Shown: positions 44,485-58,000 of the stretch, piece after piece
Layout of the letters: every line of letters begins with the position of its first letter
How positions within the stretch are numbered: the first letter of the stretch is position 1
NCBI GenBank assembly: GCA_024449915.1
Contig: JAMZAV010001992.1
Coordinates: 62,001-126,000, forward strand
Direction of reading: 5' to 3'
DNA: 64,000 nucleotides
From: Sweltsa coloradensis
Lineage: Eukaryota > Arthropoda > Insecta > Plecoptera > Chloroperlidae
Made by a program: the position numbers and the translations under genes
Notes under the pieces: generated by a model
Told to the model about the DNA's origin: nothing
Databases searched by the model: none
Seen by the model: the letters and a program-made list of their open reading frames with translations, nothing else

Positions 44485-44575
44485 ATTATAATTGTTTGGC
44501 CGATGACGGGTATCGAACCGCGACCCTCCGAACAAGTCTTGTGTGTAACGCGTTAAAGTACAAGCCAGTCAAGTT
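44485..44575 (-). repeat. tRNA-derived SINE head
   Basis: Minus strand GGTTCGATACCCG (box B) preceded by TGGCTTGTACTTTAACGCG (weak box A). No cloverleaf, so not a functional tRNA. Confidence 0.5.
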
Positions 44576-45042
44576 ATGCCTATCTACAAACATTATACTA
44601 AAGAATTATGGGTTTTCAGAAGTACCATAATATGCTTACTTACGTAGAGTTTAGAATGGACCATTGACTTCTTACACGTTGCACGTGCGTCGGTGTCGAT
44701 CAAGAAGTGATCTGGTTGATAATGATCAACATTGCAAACCTGTAGCGTCCTCAATGGAATCGGGGACCTCATCGCTTTCCGGTCCATGATCGTCGTCGGT
44801 CGACCGATAATATGATTAATATGTGGTCATTCATTACTCATTTCCACACCACAAACAAATCAGAATGAGTATGGACATATTCTAAATTCTTTGTAGCAAT
44901 ATCCTATTAAAATTCTAAGAACGCCAGATTTACTCGTGTCATAATCAAGACTACCGACAGGGGTGCTCGTGCTCATGCGATGCGCGCGAGACTCTGGTTG
45001 AATCATCTCTCGGACGTTTCCCTCACAAGTACCCACACACGT

Positions 45043-45160
45043 CGGGGCCTACCTACAGGGTTGGCTTGGTAGATTTGGTTTACTGTCCCCCACTGAAAAT
45101 CAGTTAAATAACTGAGTGGGTAGACTCTAAATATAATTTATTTATTTATTTACTCTTGCA
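45043..45160 (+). repeat. Family A SINE-like unit
   Basis: GTCGGGGCCTACCTACAGGG, CCCCCACTGAAAATCAGTTA, ACTGAGTGGGTAGACTCT and an ATTT tail. Confidence 0.75.
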
Positions 45161-46227
45161 CTCTCGCACTCTAATAACCTAGTTAGTCTGAAGAATAACA
45201 CCGGGTCGGGGTAAATCTGGTGTGTACCCCAACTGCCCCAACCCAAGTAGCCTAAGCGGATGCTCGACGCTGGGTAGCCTACATCCAGCTATAATGGGAC
45301 TTTCTGGGGCTGCGAGCCATTTTTTAAAAAATCTTTAACATTCCAAATTGTGTTTTTTTAGTGTGCTTTTGTCGCTAAACTGTCGGAAATTGTTAAAATC
45401 AACATAGGCCTATTGTCAGTTTACAAAATCGTTTGCATTTTACGCTGTACGGAATCATGGAAGTTTTCAACTCATACATCGCATTGTTGTAAAACATTGT
45501 ATTGACTTTACAAAGATGACACTTCGAAGAGTAAGTGGGTGGACGCGTCCGCCCACTGGTGTACGCACTGTACGGTGTTCCCCGGGCTCATGGTACAAGG
45601 AAGTGTACTGAGTGGTGGCCCTTACAAAAAAGTTATGGTCTGTCTGTCAGTTCTTGTAAGGACGGAGAAGTAAGTGAGTGTATAACATACAACCGGTGAA
45701 CTTGACGATTGTACAGCGGGGATGGTCTCTAAGAAACCCTGGGGACCTTGCCTCTCTAGCTACGGGCCTCAAGATGCTAGCTGAAATATACCATGTGGTA
45801 ATGGTAGGCGAGCAAAGTGTTGTACTGATCGTCTCCCAGTATAAACCTCAACGCGGCGAGTACAGCCAGAAGATCCGCTGTAGAATCCCCACGAACGCAT
45901 AAAAATGGTAAAGGGCTCGAGGCAAGAGATTGTATTAGAATAAATGTATGCAGGTCTGGTCTGGTCTGGTCTGGTCGCCCCAGGTAAACTAGAGACTTCC
46001 GAGAAGAAGAAGTCTTGTTGGATCAGCACGCCATGTTCTCTTGTTCGGTGTGGTGTGGTGTGCACTGCGCTGAGGAGGCTCTCGACGAAGATGTCCACTT
46101 GCAACATAGGGTTATAGTATTGCTGATTTCAAGGGGGGGATCGGACACCCTGATCCCCCCTCGCTCCGTCGCCCCTGGTTCCCATAAGTTTCTGCTCTTC
46201 GTGTTCTCGACTATTCATTACATCTTC
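45161..46227. other. Unassigned
   Basis: A (GGTCT)n pentanucleotide of about four units lies at 45955-45975. No gene evidence. Confidence 0.4.
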
Positions 46228-46920
46228 AGGACCAAGGACGGTTCCTCCGCCAGCTGTAGAGACTAGGACGGTTCCTCCGCCAGTTGTAGGGACTAGGACG
46301 GTTCCTCCGCCAGTTGGCGACACAGCTGTAGAGACTAGGACGGTTCCTCCGCCAGCTGTAGGGACTAGGACGGTTCCTCCGCCAGTTGGCGACACAGCTC
46401 ATAGTTCAGTTCTTTATTGTACATAGGTATTATGTGTGATAACACTTATACATGGTACATGGTCAGCAAATTATTGGTTACAGTAAACATTTACAGTAAA
46501 GCATTAGCTTACACGGTAATACAATTAAAATTACATTTCAAATTCGCTTTTGAGCTAACACAGATGGCTATCACAGATACAGATGAACATGCTTAAAATA
46601 AAATAAAATGGTGATAAAAGAAGAACTGACTGGCACAAGGTTAGTGTTTCAAATAAGTCATTAATGCTATAAAAAGCCCTTGTGGTTAAAAAGTTTTTTA
46701 AAGTATTCCTAAAATCGCGTGAGTTTTCAATTTCGGTAATATGTTTAGGAAGAATATTAAAAATCTTGCGCCAAGGAAGTCTGGACTCTTTTGACTCTTT
46801 TGAGACTAGGACGGTTCCTCCGCCAGTTGGCGACACAGCCGAAGGGAGGGACTAGGACTGTTCCTCCGCCAGCTGTAGGGACTACGACGGTTCCTCCGCC
46901 AGTTGGCGACACAGAGTAGG
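46228..46920 (+). repeat. Minisatellite interrupted by a retrotransposon tail
   Basis: Units of about 29-42 bp built on GACTAGGACGGTTCCTCCGC then CAGTTG(GCGACACAG) or CAGCTGTAGAG run from 46228 to 46396 and resume 46804-46920. The interruption is a separate element. Confidence 0.88.
46397..46803 (-). mobile_element. 5'-truncated non-LTR retrotransposon, last codons and 3' UTR
   Basis: The minus strand encodes LPWRKIFNILPKHITEIENS, RDFRNTLKNFLTTRAFYSIN and DLFE, the conserved C-terminal tail of CR1/Jockey-like ORF2 proteins (L-P-x-x-I ... F-K-x-x-L-K-x-F-L ... F-Y-S). It is followed by a 3' UTR ending in ACAATAAAGAACTG. No poly(A) tail is visible. It replaces a few bases of the minisatellite. 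Confidence 0.75.
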
Positions 46921-46947
46921 GACTACGCAGAACGCACAGCCACCAAC

Positions 46948-47142
46948 CTACCTACCCCTAGCCCCACCGAAGACACCTCTATTAGACCCTCCTCTCTCTC
47001 TGCCCCCGAGGCCGCTCTGAGCCTCTGCTGGCTCGAAGTTATTCATCATGGCTTCCACAGCTGACTCTGCTAGGCCCGAACGAACCACGATGGCTACGGG
47101 CGTCTTCTGACCGGCCCGGGCGAAACTAAAACCGGTAGCCAT
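46948..47142 (-). CDS. Possible first coding exon of an unknown gene
   Basis: Minus-strand frame starting MATGFSFARAGQKTPVAIVV, then RSGLAESAVEAMMNNFEPAE and a Gly/Arg end (GGRERGGSNRGVFGGARGR). The composition is GC-rich and protein-like, unlike surrounding repeats. The frame ends at a GGTAGGTAGG stretch that could be a donor. I recognise no family, and no partner exon was found. It could equally be chance in GC-rich DNA. Confidence 0.3.
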   Translation of the reverse strand: MATGFSFARAGQKTPVAIVVRSGLAESAVEAMMNNFEPAEAQSGLGGRERGGSNRGVFGGARGR

Positions 47143-48342
47143 GGCCGCAGCTCTCGACCGACTTGAATGAATGCATAATTATCTCGCACGGAAAATAAAT
47201 ACCGTAATTTAGAAGGACTAGCACAGAGAGGTTTGGTTTGAGTAATCGATGTGAGCTGCTGGTCGGGAACATTTAGGAAGGAGTAATGGAGGAGAGAGAG
47301 TCGATGAGGATATGTGCTACTGTCGTGACGAGACGAGGAGTTAGATTAGGAGTAGCCGGGGCCGGGCCAAACCAACATACACGCAGTCCACCCCCCAACT
47401 CGGCCACACATAAAGACTTTGGTTATACCTAGGGTAGGGACTAAAGCATACCACTACCAGGGGAGAGGCTTCGAGCCCCACGACCATTCCCCAAAACAGA
47501 CAAGACTAGTAGCGCTCGGAGTACAGATCAGACACTAATATGCTGGCGCTGACACGTCCACACCCATAGAATCTCGCTGTTGTAGGCCGATATATTACCG
47601 TAGAAGAACTAACGACCATACGTATTTGCGATTTACTAACTTCGGAGACTTTCAACATAATCTTAAAATTCAAAAATCTTCTCAAGTTCTCTTGTACGTT
47701 CCTTGCCCACTCTCCAAATATACCTACCGGTACCCTAAGCCCTCTGAAGATAGTCACAGCTATGGTGGGCACTCTTATGATCAAGTTTTCTTCGAAACCC
47801 CACGTCTGGCCATGGAATTGTCTATGGTCAGACTGATGATATAATCAAGACTGGAAACTACCCCTCCACGCTCAAGGTCAGACCGAGAGAGACCTACCGC
47901 ACGTAAACTACCCCCACCTTTCTCTCTCAACATCCACACTCGACAGCTTCTGGAACTCAACATCTGTCCGTCAGTCAGCAGCAGCTGTTAGTCTCGTCTA
48001 CACAACAATGGCAGCCTCGTCAACGTCACATTGTGTTGCGGGGTCAATGGTGGGCCACCTACTTCAGCGACAAGAGATGCCAAGATGTCACACTCGCAGC
48101 AAGAGTCGCACATGAGGAGAGGAGGCAGGCAGGTTCCAGAAGCATTTCCACAGTTATTTTGTCGAGAATAGGCCTACATATACATTCTCACTTTTGCGGG
48201 AGACAGTTGAAGTAGGGCCTACACACCCTTTACAAATTTCCTTACAAGCGAAGTCGCCGAAAGAGCCGATTTAGATAAATTTCTCGACAAAATTGTACAA
48301 ACAAAACGAGGCATACAAAAAATAATTACGATGATGTCGGCG
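47143..48342. other. Unassigned
   Basis: Moderately GC-rich DNA without coding pattern or repeat matches. Confidence 0.4.
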
Positions 48343-48460
48343 CTAACAGGGTTGGCTTGGTCTGCTTTGAATGTAATGTCTCCCACTGAAAATCAGTTGT
48401 GTGACTGAGTGGATAGACTCTAAATGCGAATGTATTTATTTATGTATTGATTATTTTATT
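48343..48460 (+). repeat. Family A SINE-like unit
   Basis: GGCGCTAACAGGGTTGGCTT, CCCACTGAAAATCAGTTGTG, ACTGAGTGGATAGACTCT and an ATTT-rich tail. Confidence 0.75.
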
Positions 48461-48718
48461 TTATACTTTCGTATAGGTAGGCCTTATTAAACTTCATGGC
48501 TGGCACGATTGCTATTACTTGTTCTAATGTTAGTTCTTTGCTAAATCCCGCAAGTTGTCAACTCGCTCTGAACAAACAGAGGTGCACTGACGTCATCAGG
48601 GGCGGGGCTCGGGAGTCCTGGGTTCACGACCTGGCAGTGGCGGAGTGAGCGAGCTGGTCGGCGCCAAGAACTCGTTACAACGCGTGGGGTTACACTTTCA
48701 CATTCTGCACTCGCTGGA

Positions 48719-48881
48719 ACTGGGTTGCCGAGAGTTGCTGGCAGACACTTGGCTTGGCGTAGGCCACCCGCTGCAGGGAACTACACCGAGAAGTCAACTA
48801 ACTGGGTTGCCGAGAGTTGCTGGCAGACACTTGGCTTGGCGTAGGCCACCCGCTGCAGGGAACTACACAGAGAAGTCAACT
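48719..48881. repeat. 82-bp tandem duplication
   Basis: CTGGGTTGCCGAGAGTTGCT starts at 48720 and 48802. The two units differ at one base (CACCGAG/CACAGAG), so the duplication is recent. Confidence 0.92.
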
Positions 48882-49967
48882 CTTTTGTGTAGTCCCGAGA
48901 AATAACGATTTAAAAAAATATTCGTCATAAGATACCATGACTGGTATAACCGTATAATGTAGATCTAATCGTACGATATGCCTACACGCATGAAGTAAAA
49001 TTAAGAAATACAATTTAGGACTTGGCGGATAGGATGGCGTAATAGTCAGTCGCCTAGTATAAAAACAAAGACTAGGGTAGAATATCAACCAACACTGCTT
49101 CTGCTACCTATATTCTAAGTAAGTGAAACAAACAAATAATTGTGCACCTGCACCAACCAAAATCCAAAAGTAAAATGTGTTCAAAACTATCCTGGGCCCC
49201 CATGCAAACACCATTGTTGATCTCGGACAATCTATCTCGCTACATCCGAGATTGGCTTGGTTTGTTGGTTTGGTTGGATGCAGCTTGAGAATCTAGGCTG
49301 CCGAGGTTCTGCGCTGCAGTCCAATGTAAATTCCACCAATAAAGAACACTTGTCTCCAATTAAACTCGAACGCGTCAGTCAATCAGTTTTAATGTTGCTC
49401 CGATCCGATCGAAACGTCGAGACTTGTTTGTGACGTATGCAAGCAAGGGTGACGTCAGACACAAGGTGGTTTTCTTTCGGCACCTGATTTGTTGGGGTTT
49501 TACGGTTTGGGGGAAATAGGGAAGCAAAACTTGCAGCCAGTAAGGATTGGAACACATGAAACACATTTCCACACTTAAATGTTTGTCAAAATGTTGACAG
49601 TGTAAACTAAAACAGGACCAAAATATGTAATCTTACATTACACTGTGTTTTGTAGGAGTCGGTAGACAATTTTAAAAAAATCTAAGGGTGAACTGGGATA
49701 TAGGCCCTACTAAAATTCAATGTAAATGTGTCTTTGTAGGTAACATGGGTCAAAGAAGAAATAAGTTTTTCCCCTCAAGTTGTTGTATTATAATTAATTT
49801 GTAGAGCCTTCTAAATTTCGCAAACACAACCAACGAAAATGTTGGCCGTTTTAAAAAAAAGATGAACTGATCGATTTTGAATCTGAAAATAGTCGAAGTA
49901 GGGTTTTTGGTTTATTTGGATTAAGGACGCGTCAACCGTTAGGTCATAATGCACCACTCTAGCCTAA
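48882..49967. other. Unassigned
   Basis: No gene, no repeat termini recognised. Confidence 0.4.
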
Positions 49968-50170
49968 GGGGGGGGGGGGGAGAGGAGGGGCCCATGCTGG
50001 TCAGAACCAGCCACGGGTAACCTCACGTCGCGGTCGTCATCGTCTTTGTCATTGTTCGTTGTGTCATTGTCGTCGTCGCCGGGGGGTCGTCAAGGGAAGG
50101 GAGCAAGGTCCCCGACGACGATTGCCAGAGCTCGCCTCTAGTTTCGGGGAGTAAGATCCGCTCTTTCTAG
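49968..50170 (+). repeat. Family B SINE-like repeat
   Basis: A G-run, then GCCCATGCTGGTCAGAACCA, GTCGTCGTCGCCGGGGGGTC and GCCTCTAGTTTCGGGGAGTA. Same family as 42108-42360. Confidence 0.72.
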
Positions 50171-51035
50171 CTGATGTTTGCGAGGTGGACTTTTTCTCTT
50201 GAATCGCCTTTTACGATTAGCAGAGCCATGCTCTGGGCCAATTCTACCCCGGGCCCAGACGGGGCAGTCGAAGTAGTGGTCGAAGTAGGGCCTACCTAAA
50301 TTGAATTACCGCTGAAATGCACTTATAATTTAAATAAATACCTAATAACAAATTCGTATTTAGCGTTGGCCTACTCAATAGACAACTGAAATACGTTACC
50401 GGATCCCTATGAATAGACCATTCAATTGACATTATGGCGTGCTGTAAATTAGTGTAAAATACCGTCATATATATATTTTACCGTGTGAGAATTATATTTT
50501 TATACAAACCAGAATTGCTCATACCAGCGTCCAAAAATATAAGTTAATGAAACCGATAACAACCAAATATACCAACCTCGATAAACCAATTTTATATGAT
50601 TTAATCTAAAAAATAAAATTCATTTTTTTTATAAAACCACATTAATAAGTGGAAGCTCGCTAATAATTTGTTTTATTACGGTCGTATCTCAACCTATAAC
50701 CTGCAAAGTACCGACATGCTAGATTTTGAAATTGTCCCACGACTTCCGAACGGGAGTGGACTACGTTGTGAGATGGTCCGGAGCTTGAAGGCTATGATAG
50801 CTCAGCACACATCCGGTTCCACAGGAGCGAAGAGGTTTGCGCCCACCTGCCCGGCAGGTGCACGTGCGACGGTGCGTGCTACACTGACCCTTTAGAAGAG
50901 CTCTCTTGTCTAGGCCTAGGCATTTAAATCTTTTCGATCTGTGTAAAAAATAACAACAGAGATCGCCATTGTTATGGCAAAGTTAGGGGTTTCCAATTCC
51001 ATGATCAGCAACAATAATAATAAAGTTGCCCCCTA
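50171..51035. other. Unassigned AT-rich DNA
   Basis: No coding block or repeat ends seen. Confidence 0.4.
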
Positions 51036-51125
51036 TCAGGGGCAGTGTAGACTGTAGAGCATCGGTTCGAAAAGCCGGAGGTTCTGGGTTTGATCCCCAG
51101 TCGGGGAAAACTTTTACGACAATAG
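51036..51125 (+). repeat. tRNA-derived SINE head
   Basis: TAGACTGTAGAGCATCGG (box A-like) and GGGTTTGATCCCC (box B-like), with a short body. A further box-B-like remnant on the minus strand lies at about 51760-51790 (GTTCAACTCCCGTC read from the minus strand). Confidence 0.55.
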
Positions 51126-51439
51126 CTATCATTCAGTAATAATGTCCTCAAAGCGGGCTTATGCTAAGAAAAACTTGGGTTAATAATACATTATATTATA
51201 CAGGCACGGTTAGGTACGGGAGGACGTCCAAGAAATTAAAACAAAATGTTCCTTACCAATAGGTCACAAAATTAAAAACACGTGCCTGTTCGTGCATTGA
51301 AGTCTCGCTCGTTCTTTGTGAAAGGGCCGGGTATTTTTACGTCTTGTCATATAAAATATGTAATTGCCTACGGACGGTAGGGTACATAAAGTCACCCCAC
51401 TCACCATTATCTTGAGTAGGATCCTTGCCACAATATGAC

Positions 51440-51715
51440 GAGACTGTTGGAATCGTGTCCAGCTTCATTGATCGGTGTCGATGATGTCGGCGCCTACAGG
51501 GTTAGCTTGGTCGGCTTTAAATTTTATGTCCCCCACTGAAAAAAGTGCAGTGACTGAGTGGGTCGACGATGACATGACACAACGAATGACAAAGACGATG
51601 ACGACCGCGACGTGAGAACCCCCCATTCCTCCCCTTCCCGTGGCTGGTTCTAACCAGCATGGGCCCCTCCACCCCATATCCTCTAGGCTAGAGTGGTGCA
51701 TTCTGACCTAATGGT
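51440..51715. repeat. Family A unit joined to an inverted family B piece
   Basis: 51478-51565 is a plus-strand family A unit (CGGCGCCTACAGGGTTAGCT, CCCCCACTGAAAA). 51570-51715 is minus-strand family B (complement of GCTGGTTAGAACCAGCCA, then TGCACCACTCTAGCC). Confidence 0.65.
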
Positions 51716-52069
51716 TAAATAAACAAACTTAATGCACACATAAACGTCAAGTCAAGATTGCCAGTGACGGGAGTTGAACCATGCACTTTTAGCTATTATC
51801 TGTCATAGCCTATATATAATTATATTCCCTAATCTAATGTATCAGTTACAATAACTGATTTCAAAACGACGCCAATGAGTACACGAATATGATAATCAGT
51901 TAGTTAATAAACAACATTTGATTTTCGATAGTAAAAATTTTTTTACATAACCCAACTTGTAAAGGAGGGCCCCCCTGCAAAATGGTGTATCAGAAAATTG
52001 CGGTGTTCACATGGATGTGTCTTTTTAAATTGTTAGCAAAAATTTTAAGTTTACTTATTTATTAATGAG

Positions 52070-55000
52070 CAATGAAAAACAATTTGGGGTTTTAAAGTTT
52101 TACGGAAAAATAGACGGGGCCCCGTTGGGATATGCCCCCACGCATTCAAAAAAACAAGCAGGGCCCGGTCGGGATTTTTTTAAGGGGGTCTCCGGGACAC
52201 CCCCAAAACAGAACCCCCCCCAAAAAAAACCGGGGTTGGGGGTTTTCGCCATTTTTGAAAATAAATTTTTTAGATTTTTGATTTTTGTCGAGGAACGGAA
52301 AATTAGGATATGAGTAAAAGTTTTGAACCAAATAGCTCAAATTTTTTTTAAAGGTTTGTAAAGAAACGTTTAAAGGGTTTTTTGGTTTGCGCCTTCCTTT
52401 TTTTTATCGGGTTTTACCTAGGGCCCTTTTGATGCAAATTTTTCCCCTTTTTTTTTAATTATCTGAATTTTTTTTGCATTTTTATCATAACAAAAAAAAA
52501 AACCAGAATTTTATAAAATTTTGTTTCAAATAAAATTTGTAGAGCATAAAAAAAAACACATCGATTTTTCTTTATTCTTGTTTGTGCCCGTAGAAAATTT
52601 TGGGCCAAATGCTACATGACAAGCAAGCCCAATTTTTTTGGGTGGGGCAGCGTCGGGGGGTTTCCCTCGTCGCGGCTCCCATTTGGGCGCAGTCCCGGGC
52701 CATAAGTCCCGTAGGAATTTCGACCTTTATAGATTTTCTCTTCTGACCGTTAGGATACCTTAAGGATAAAAAAATTTTTGGGTAAAAATCGACTCTGGTC
52801 CCCAAAGTTTGTTTACGAGCCCACGGTTTTGGACATATGCTTTTAGTACCCCGCTTTTTTAAATTTTAATACATTTTATTATTTTTGAATACATTTGTAA
52901 TAAATTGACGTAATAATGGGATTCTCCAAAAAATTTTTTTCCAAAAAATTTCAATTATAAAAATTTGGACAATTCTGGAACATTGTGGTATTTTTTTTTA
53001 GAAAAAATACATATTTTTTTTTTAAGTCTTCCTATGGGTGCATATTTACCCCCCAAATTGTGCCTTTCATGATAGACATAAAATTTTTGGCAAAAAAAAT
53101 ATACAAAAAATGAAATTTGGAAAAATTTTATTTAACTAAAAAAAGGGCAAATCTCATTATTATCCCACGAAAATTCAATGGGCCTTTTTCCAAAGAGGGC
53201 CCCCCCAAAAAATTTATTTGAAATGTGTAAACAGAATGTTGAAATTTGGTGTACCCATGATCATGTCTTTTAAAAAAAGACTTTTTTAAATGGGCCATTA
53301 AAAACTAAAACAATGGCACCAAGGGCGGCCTTTTTAGAAAGGGCCCCGCCATACAATTTTTACAAAACCCGTAAATTTTAAGACAGAATCTTGTTATGTA
53401 ACACATGGGGGCACTCCTTTGAAAAATGTCATATTTATGTTTTAAATTAAATACTTTTTAAAAAACAATGTAGGGGGGATCCGCTATCGGGTTTTCTTGC
53501 AATATGCTATAAAAATTTAAAATAAGCAATAATATTACTTAAAATTTTTTTCATTTGTTTTGTATACACACCGAAAGGAAATTTTTGAAATTTTCTATGT
53601 TACTTTACATAAGTTTATGTTTTTAAAATAGGACAAGGGAAATTTTTAAATTTTTTCCCATTTCAGTTCTTTTCCCAATTAAATTCCCGTTATAGAAAAA
53701 AGGGCGGAAAGCCCGGTAATGACTGACATTGGTGCAAAATTTTGGGTCCCTAAAAAGGTTTACCCTTTTGGGCCCCCTTAAACATATACACAGAATTAGC
53801 TTTTGGCTCCTCAAAAATCAACCTATTAGGGGCCACCCATTGGGCCCCCCACCCACTCATTGAAGGAGAAAAGTATTTTGAACGATTTTGGACGTTTTAA
53901 AATAATTTCCAGCCCTTGAAAAAAAAATTTGTTTGCCCAAATGGTTGCCAAGAGGTTTTCAAAAGCAAGAACCAAGGTTTGTTTTTGATTGCCAAGTGGT
54001 TCCCAAAAAGGAAAACCCAACCAAAATTTAAAACTAAAAACAAATATGATACCCTTTCTTTCCCGGGTTTGAGGAAAGCCAGTGATTTAAAAACATTTTC
54101 TCCTTGTTGGGCAAGAATCCATCAAGGGGTTTGCCCAAACAGTTCCCCTTTAAGTTACCCCATTTGAGGGCCCATTTAGCACCAAATATAACCCCAAACC
54201 CTTTACCCAAAAAGAATGCATGCGTTTACAAACGAGGGAAAGGGGCCACCAAGCCTACCCAAAGACGTTTAAAAAATAGTTACCGAAAAGATTATTTAAA
54301 AAGGTAAAACAACGGGATCCCAATTAATTTGTTTTTTCCAGTGGTTTACCTCTTTAGCACCCCCGGGGTTGGGGTGCCTTTAAAAATGCATTTTCAGCTT
54401 ATTTTCCTGCCCTTTAAAGGGTTTGGGGGTGATTGTGGACGCGAAGAGGATGTTTTCCCTTTTTGAAACAAGCGTGTAAGTGATAAAAAAAAGGTTTACT
54501 TTAAACCCAAAAAGATTCTTTAAAACCCGGGCAGTGCTCTAGAGTAGCTTTTCCTAGTTTTGAAAAAAAATTTTAAAATTAGTTGGTGTAAAATGAAACG
54601 CATGTCGGCAAGAGGGGGGAAAAGAGGTTGGGACAGTGTAACCTTGGATAAATTATATATTTAAGGGAGTTTTTTGTGTAAAAAGAAACATAAGCAAAAA
54701 ATGAAAAATGGCGGTTTTAAGTGACACCCTAAATTTTGGTTTAAATGAAAATTAACCAAAAGTTAAACCTGATCCAAGTGTCCAAGTTTTAACGAGTTTA
54801 TTTTAAAAACAAGGTCAAATCATCAATATAAATGTATGCATTTCAAAAACAGTTCTGACATTATTCAACACATAGGTTTAAAGATGCTATCACACTTTAC
54901 TATTGTGGGTTAAAGTAATCCTGAAACTTGATTTGAATTCGTTTAATTTAGTGTTTTTATGGCCCTATAGGAAAATCGAAAAAAAATGGTTTTTTTTATT

Positions 55001-58000
55001 CATTTTCTCACGATCTTTAACTTTTTTTAAAAGCCAAAAATAACCCCATGCATTTCTAAGTCAATTTTTTGGAAAGACACTATTTAATTTTTTTCAAAAT
55101 TTGGCAAACATTTGGGGTGCCTTTGGGTATTTTTAAAAAACCCAAATTTGGGGAAAATCCTTTGGGTGTCTTGTTTAAAAGTTACCAAGAGGTAGGGATT
55201 TTGACACAAAACGCATGTAAGGTACTTTTGGCTTTTTTTGGCGATATTTCTGGGTAACTGTTTGGGGGATTGGGGCTATCGTCTTTACTAACGGAAAAAT
55301 TTTTAAATTTAACAACTTTAAAAGGGAAATAAAAATAAACATTTCAAATTTTCATATTTTGAAAGCATTTAAAATTTTAAAAATGGAAAAATAGAAAACT
55401 TTTTCAATTAAAAATTGCCACAATGTGGAATTTAAAAAAAAAAATTGGAATTGTTTATAAGGGAGGTTTCTTAATTTCTAGTATTTAAGCCATAGCAATA
55501 TTTAAGATCCCCGATTAAACGGATTTTATACTACATTTTTTTAAAAATTTAAGGGGAGTTTTACTCCCCGAAAATTAATTTGGGGAGCCCTTTGGGGGTC
55601 GTCGGGGAACCCCTTTTTTTTTTCCCCCCTTTACTACCTCCCCGAACCCGGGGACGACAAAGGGCAAAAAACGGACGGATGAAGGGCCAAAAGGCGGAGA
55701 CGAACCCCGACGTGGGGAAACCCCCCTCCCCATATGCTTGTGGCTGGGGTTTTGACCAGCACAGGCCCCAACCCCCTTGTCCCCCCCCCGTTTATCCCTT
55801 TCCCCCCTCCCTTCGTCCCCCGATTAGCCAAGTTGCATAAATAGGGGACCCTAAAGCAATATCTAAAAAAACTAAAAAAAAAAAAAAAAAAAATTTATAA
55901 AAACATAAATACGCATTTTTTCAAGGGGGGCCCTATGTGTGTACACAATAAAAAGATTCTTCATAAAGGTTTTCGTGGGTTTTGTAAAAAATGTGTATGG
56001 CCGGGCCCTCTTCTAAAATGGCCGCCATTGGGGCCATTGTGTTAGTTTTACCTTGGGGCCCAATAAAAAGTCATTTTTCAATGCATGATCTATTTTATAC
56101 CCCAAAATTTTAACATTTTTGTCACAAAATTTCAAATAATTTTGTTTGGGGTGGGCCCTCTTTGGGGAAAAGGGGCCCCGCCATTGGTGTTGTGGGGTAA
56201 TAATGAGATTGCCCTGTACAGGCCAAAAACATTTTCCCGTTACATTTTCGTATATGGTTTTGCCAAATTTTATATATCTATCATTTAAAAAACACAATTT
56301 GGGGGTAAATAGTTTCACCTGTACGCAGGACTGTTTTAAAATTTTACCACAATGTTTTCCCGGAGAAACCAAAAATTTTTATCCTTTTAATTTAAATTTA
56401 TTGGAGAATCCTATTATTACGTAAGATTTTTTTACACAAAGTAGTCAAAAGTATAGAAAAAGATTAAAACCAAGTGCGGGTAGGGTTTCTAAACGCTTTG
56501 CCCCAAAACAAAAATGGCGCGTTTAAAAAAAAAATTTGGCCCGGGATGCCCCGATGGTTTTTTCCAATATTTTTTTATTTTAAAAGGGGTTTGGCCTAAA
56601 CCCCAAAAAGGACAGAAGAGAAAATCTTAAAAAAGGGGCGAAATTCCTACGGGGGTTATGGCCTTTGGGGCTGCGCTAGTGGTAGCGCGTCCCAGCAAAC
56701 GTTTTACGCTGCTCACCGCACAATGGCTTTTGTTATTTGCGGTTTGGCCATTTTTTATTACGGGGCATAATCAAGGGAAAATGATTCGTGTGTTTTTTTT
56801 CATGCCCCTAAAATTTTTTTTTGAAAAAAAAATTTTTATAAAGTTACCCGGTTTTTTTTTTTTTTTTGATAAATAGGCCAAAAACCCAAAATTCGATTTA
56901 AATTTAAAAAAAAAAAGGGGGAAAAAATTGTTTTCAAGGAAGGCTGGCGCCAGAGAAAAATTAAAAGAAAGCAGCCAAAAATTGTTACTTATCCCCACCC
57001 CTAATTTTTATGTAAACTTTTTAAAAACAAATTTGGGGCTTTTTTTGGTCTAAATACCCAAAATCAATTTTTTGCTAATTTTTCAATTCTTGACCTCCCC
57101 CAAAAAAACTGTTTAAAATTTATTTTCAAAATGGCGGAAACCCGCAAAACCCGGGTTTTTTGGGGTTTTGTTTGGGGGTGTCCAGGGGGACCCACCTTTA
57201 AAAAATCCCAACCGGTCCTTGCTTGTTTTTTTTGAATTTTTTGGGGGTTTAAAGGCCAAAAATTTAGTAATTTGCAATTTTTACTATAATGTGGGGAGTG
57301 GGATGATCAAAAGGGATCGGCTTCAAAACCCTTGGAAATGTAATTTTGATTGGGTCCCGTGGGCAAAGTGTGTTTTTTTTTGGGTTTTTTGTTTGTTTTT
57401 TTTTTGTTTTTTGGGGTGGGGGGAAAAAATATTTTTAAATCATATATTTTTATTTTATTTTTCTTTTTTTAAAATTTTTCAAGGAAGGGTAACAAATCAA
57501 AAATTTCGAAAACACATTTCAATTTTTTCCCCCGTTTAAAAACTTTCCCAAAGAGGGAAAAAAAAAAGGAAAAAAAAAATTCGGGGCTTCCAAATTTTTG
57601 TTTTTTGTTTTCCGTGTGTTCGTTTGCGAAGTTTAAATAATATTTAAAATTTCCCAACAAAAATTAAAGATTTCCCCCCTCATGTTTCCCCCCCCCCCGG
57701 GAAAAAAACTTTAAAAAATTTGGGAAAAGCCACCCCTTAAACATTAATTATTTTGCCAATACCGGCGGTTTGGGCCCACCTCCCCAATGTAAAAAAGTGG
57801 CTTTTTTGGGTATTAAAATCCATTTTTGAAAAGTAAGCCGGGGGAAATTTTAAAAAATTAGTTTAAATATTTTTATTTTCGACTTTCGTTTCGAGAAGGG
57901 AGCTTGGTTTTGGAAAGGTTTTGGCCCTAAAATACTTGTTGTCGAGCTCCGAGGGCCCCGGGGCCCGGGACACTCACACCCCCCAGGTAGGCAGGGATGC

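Noticed and set aside
46129..46395. Repetitive protein with a GGGTVLV unit
   Set aside because: Translation of the minisatellite; the frame ends where the array is interrupted.
52065..57660. Small ORFs in the 52-58 kb block as genes
   Set aside because: The block is homopolymer-smeared and likely error-rich; frames lack homology and splice structure.
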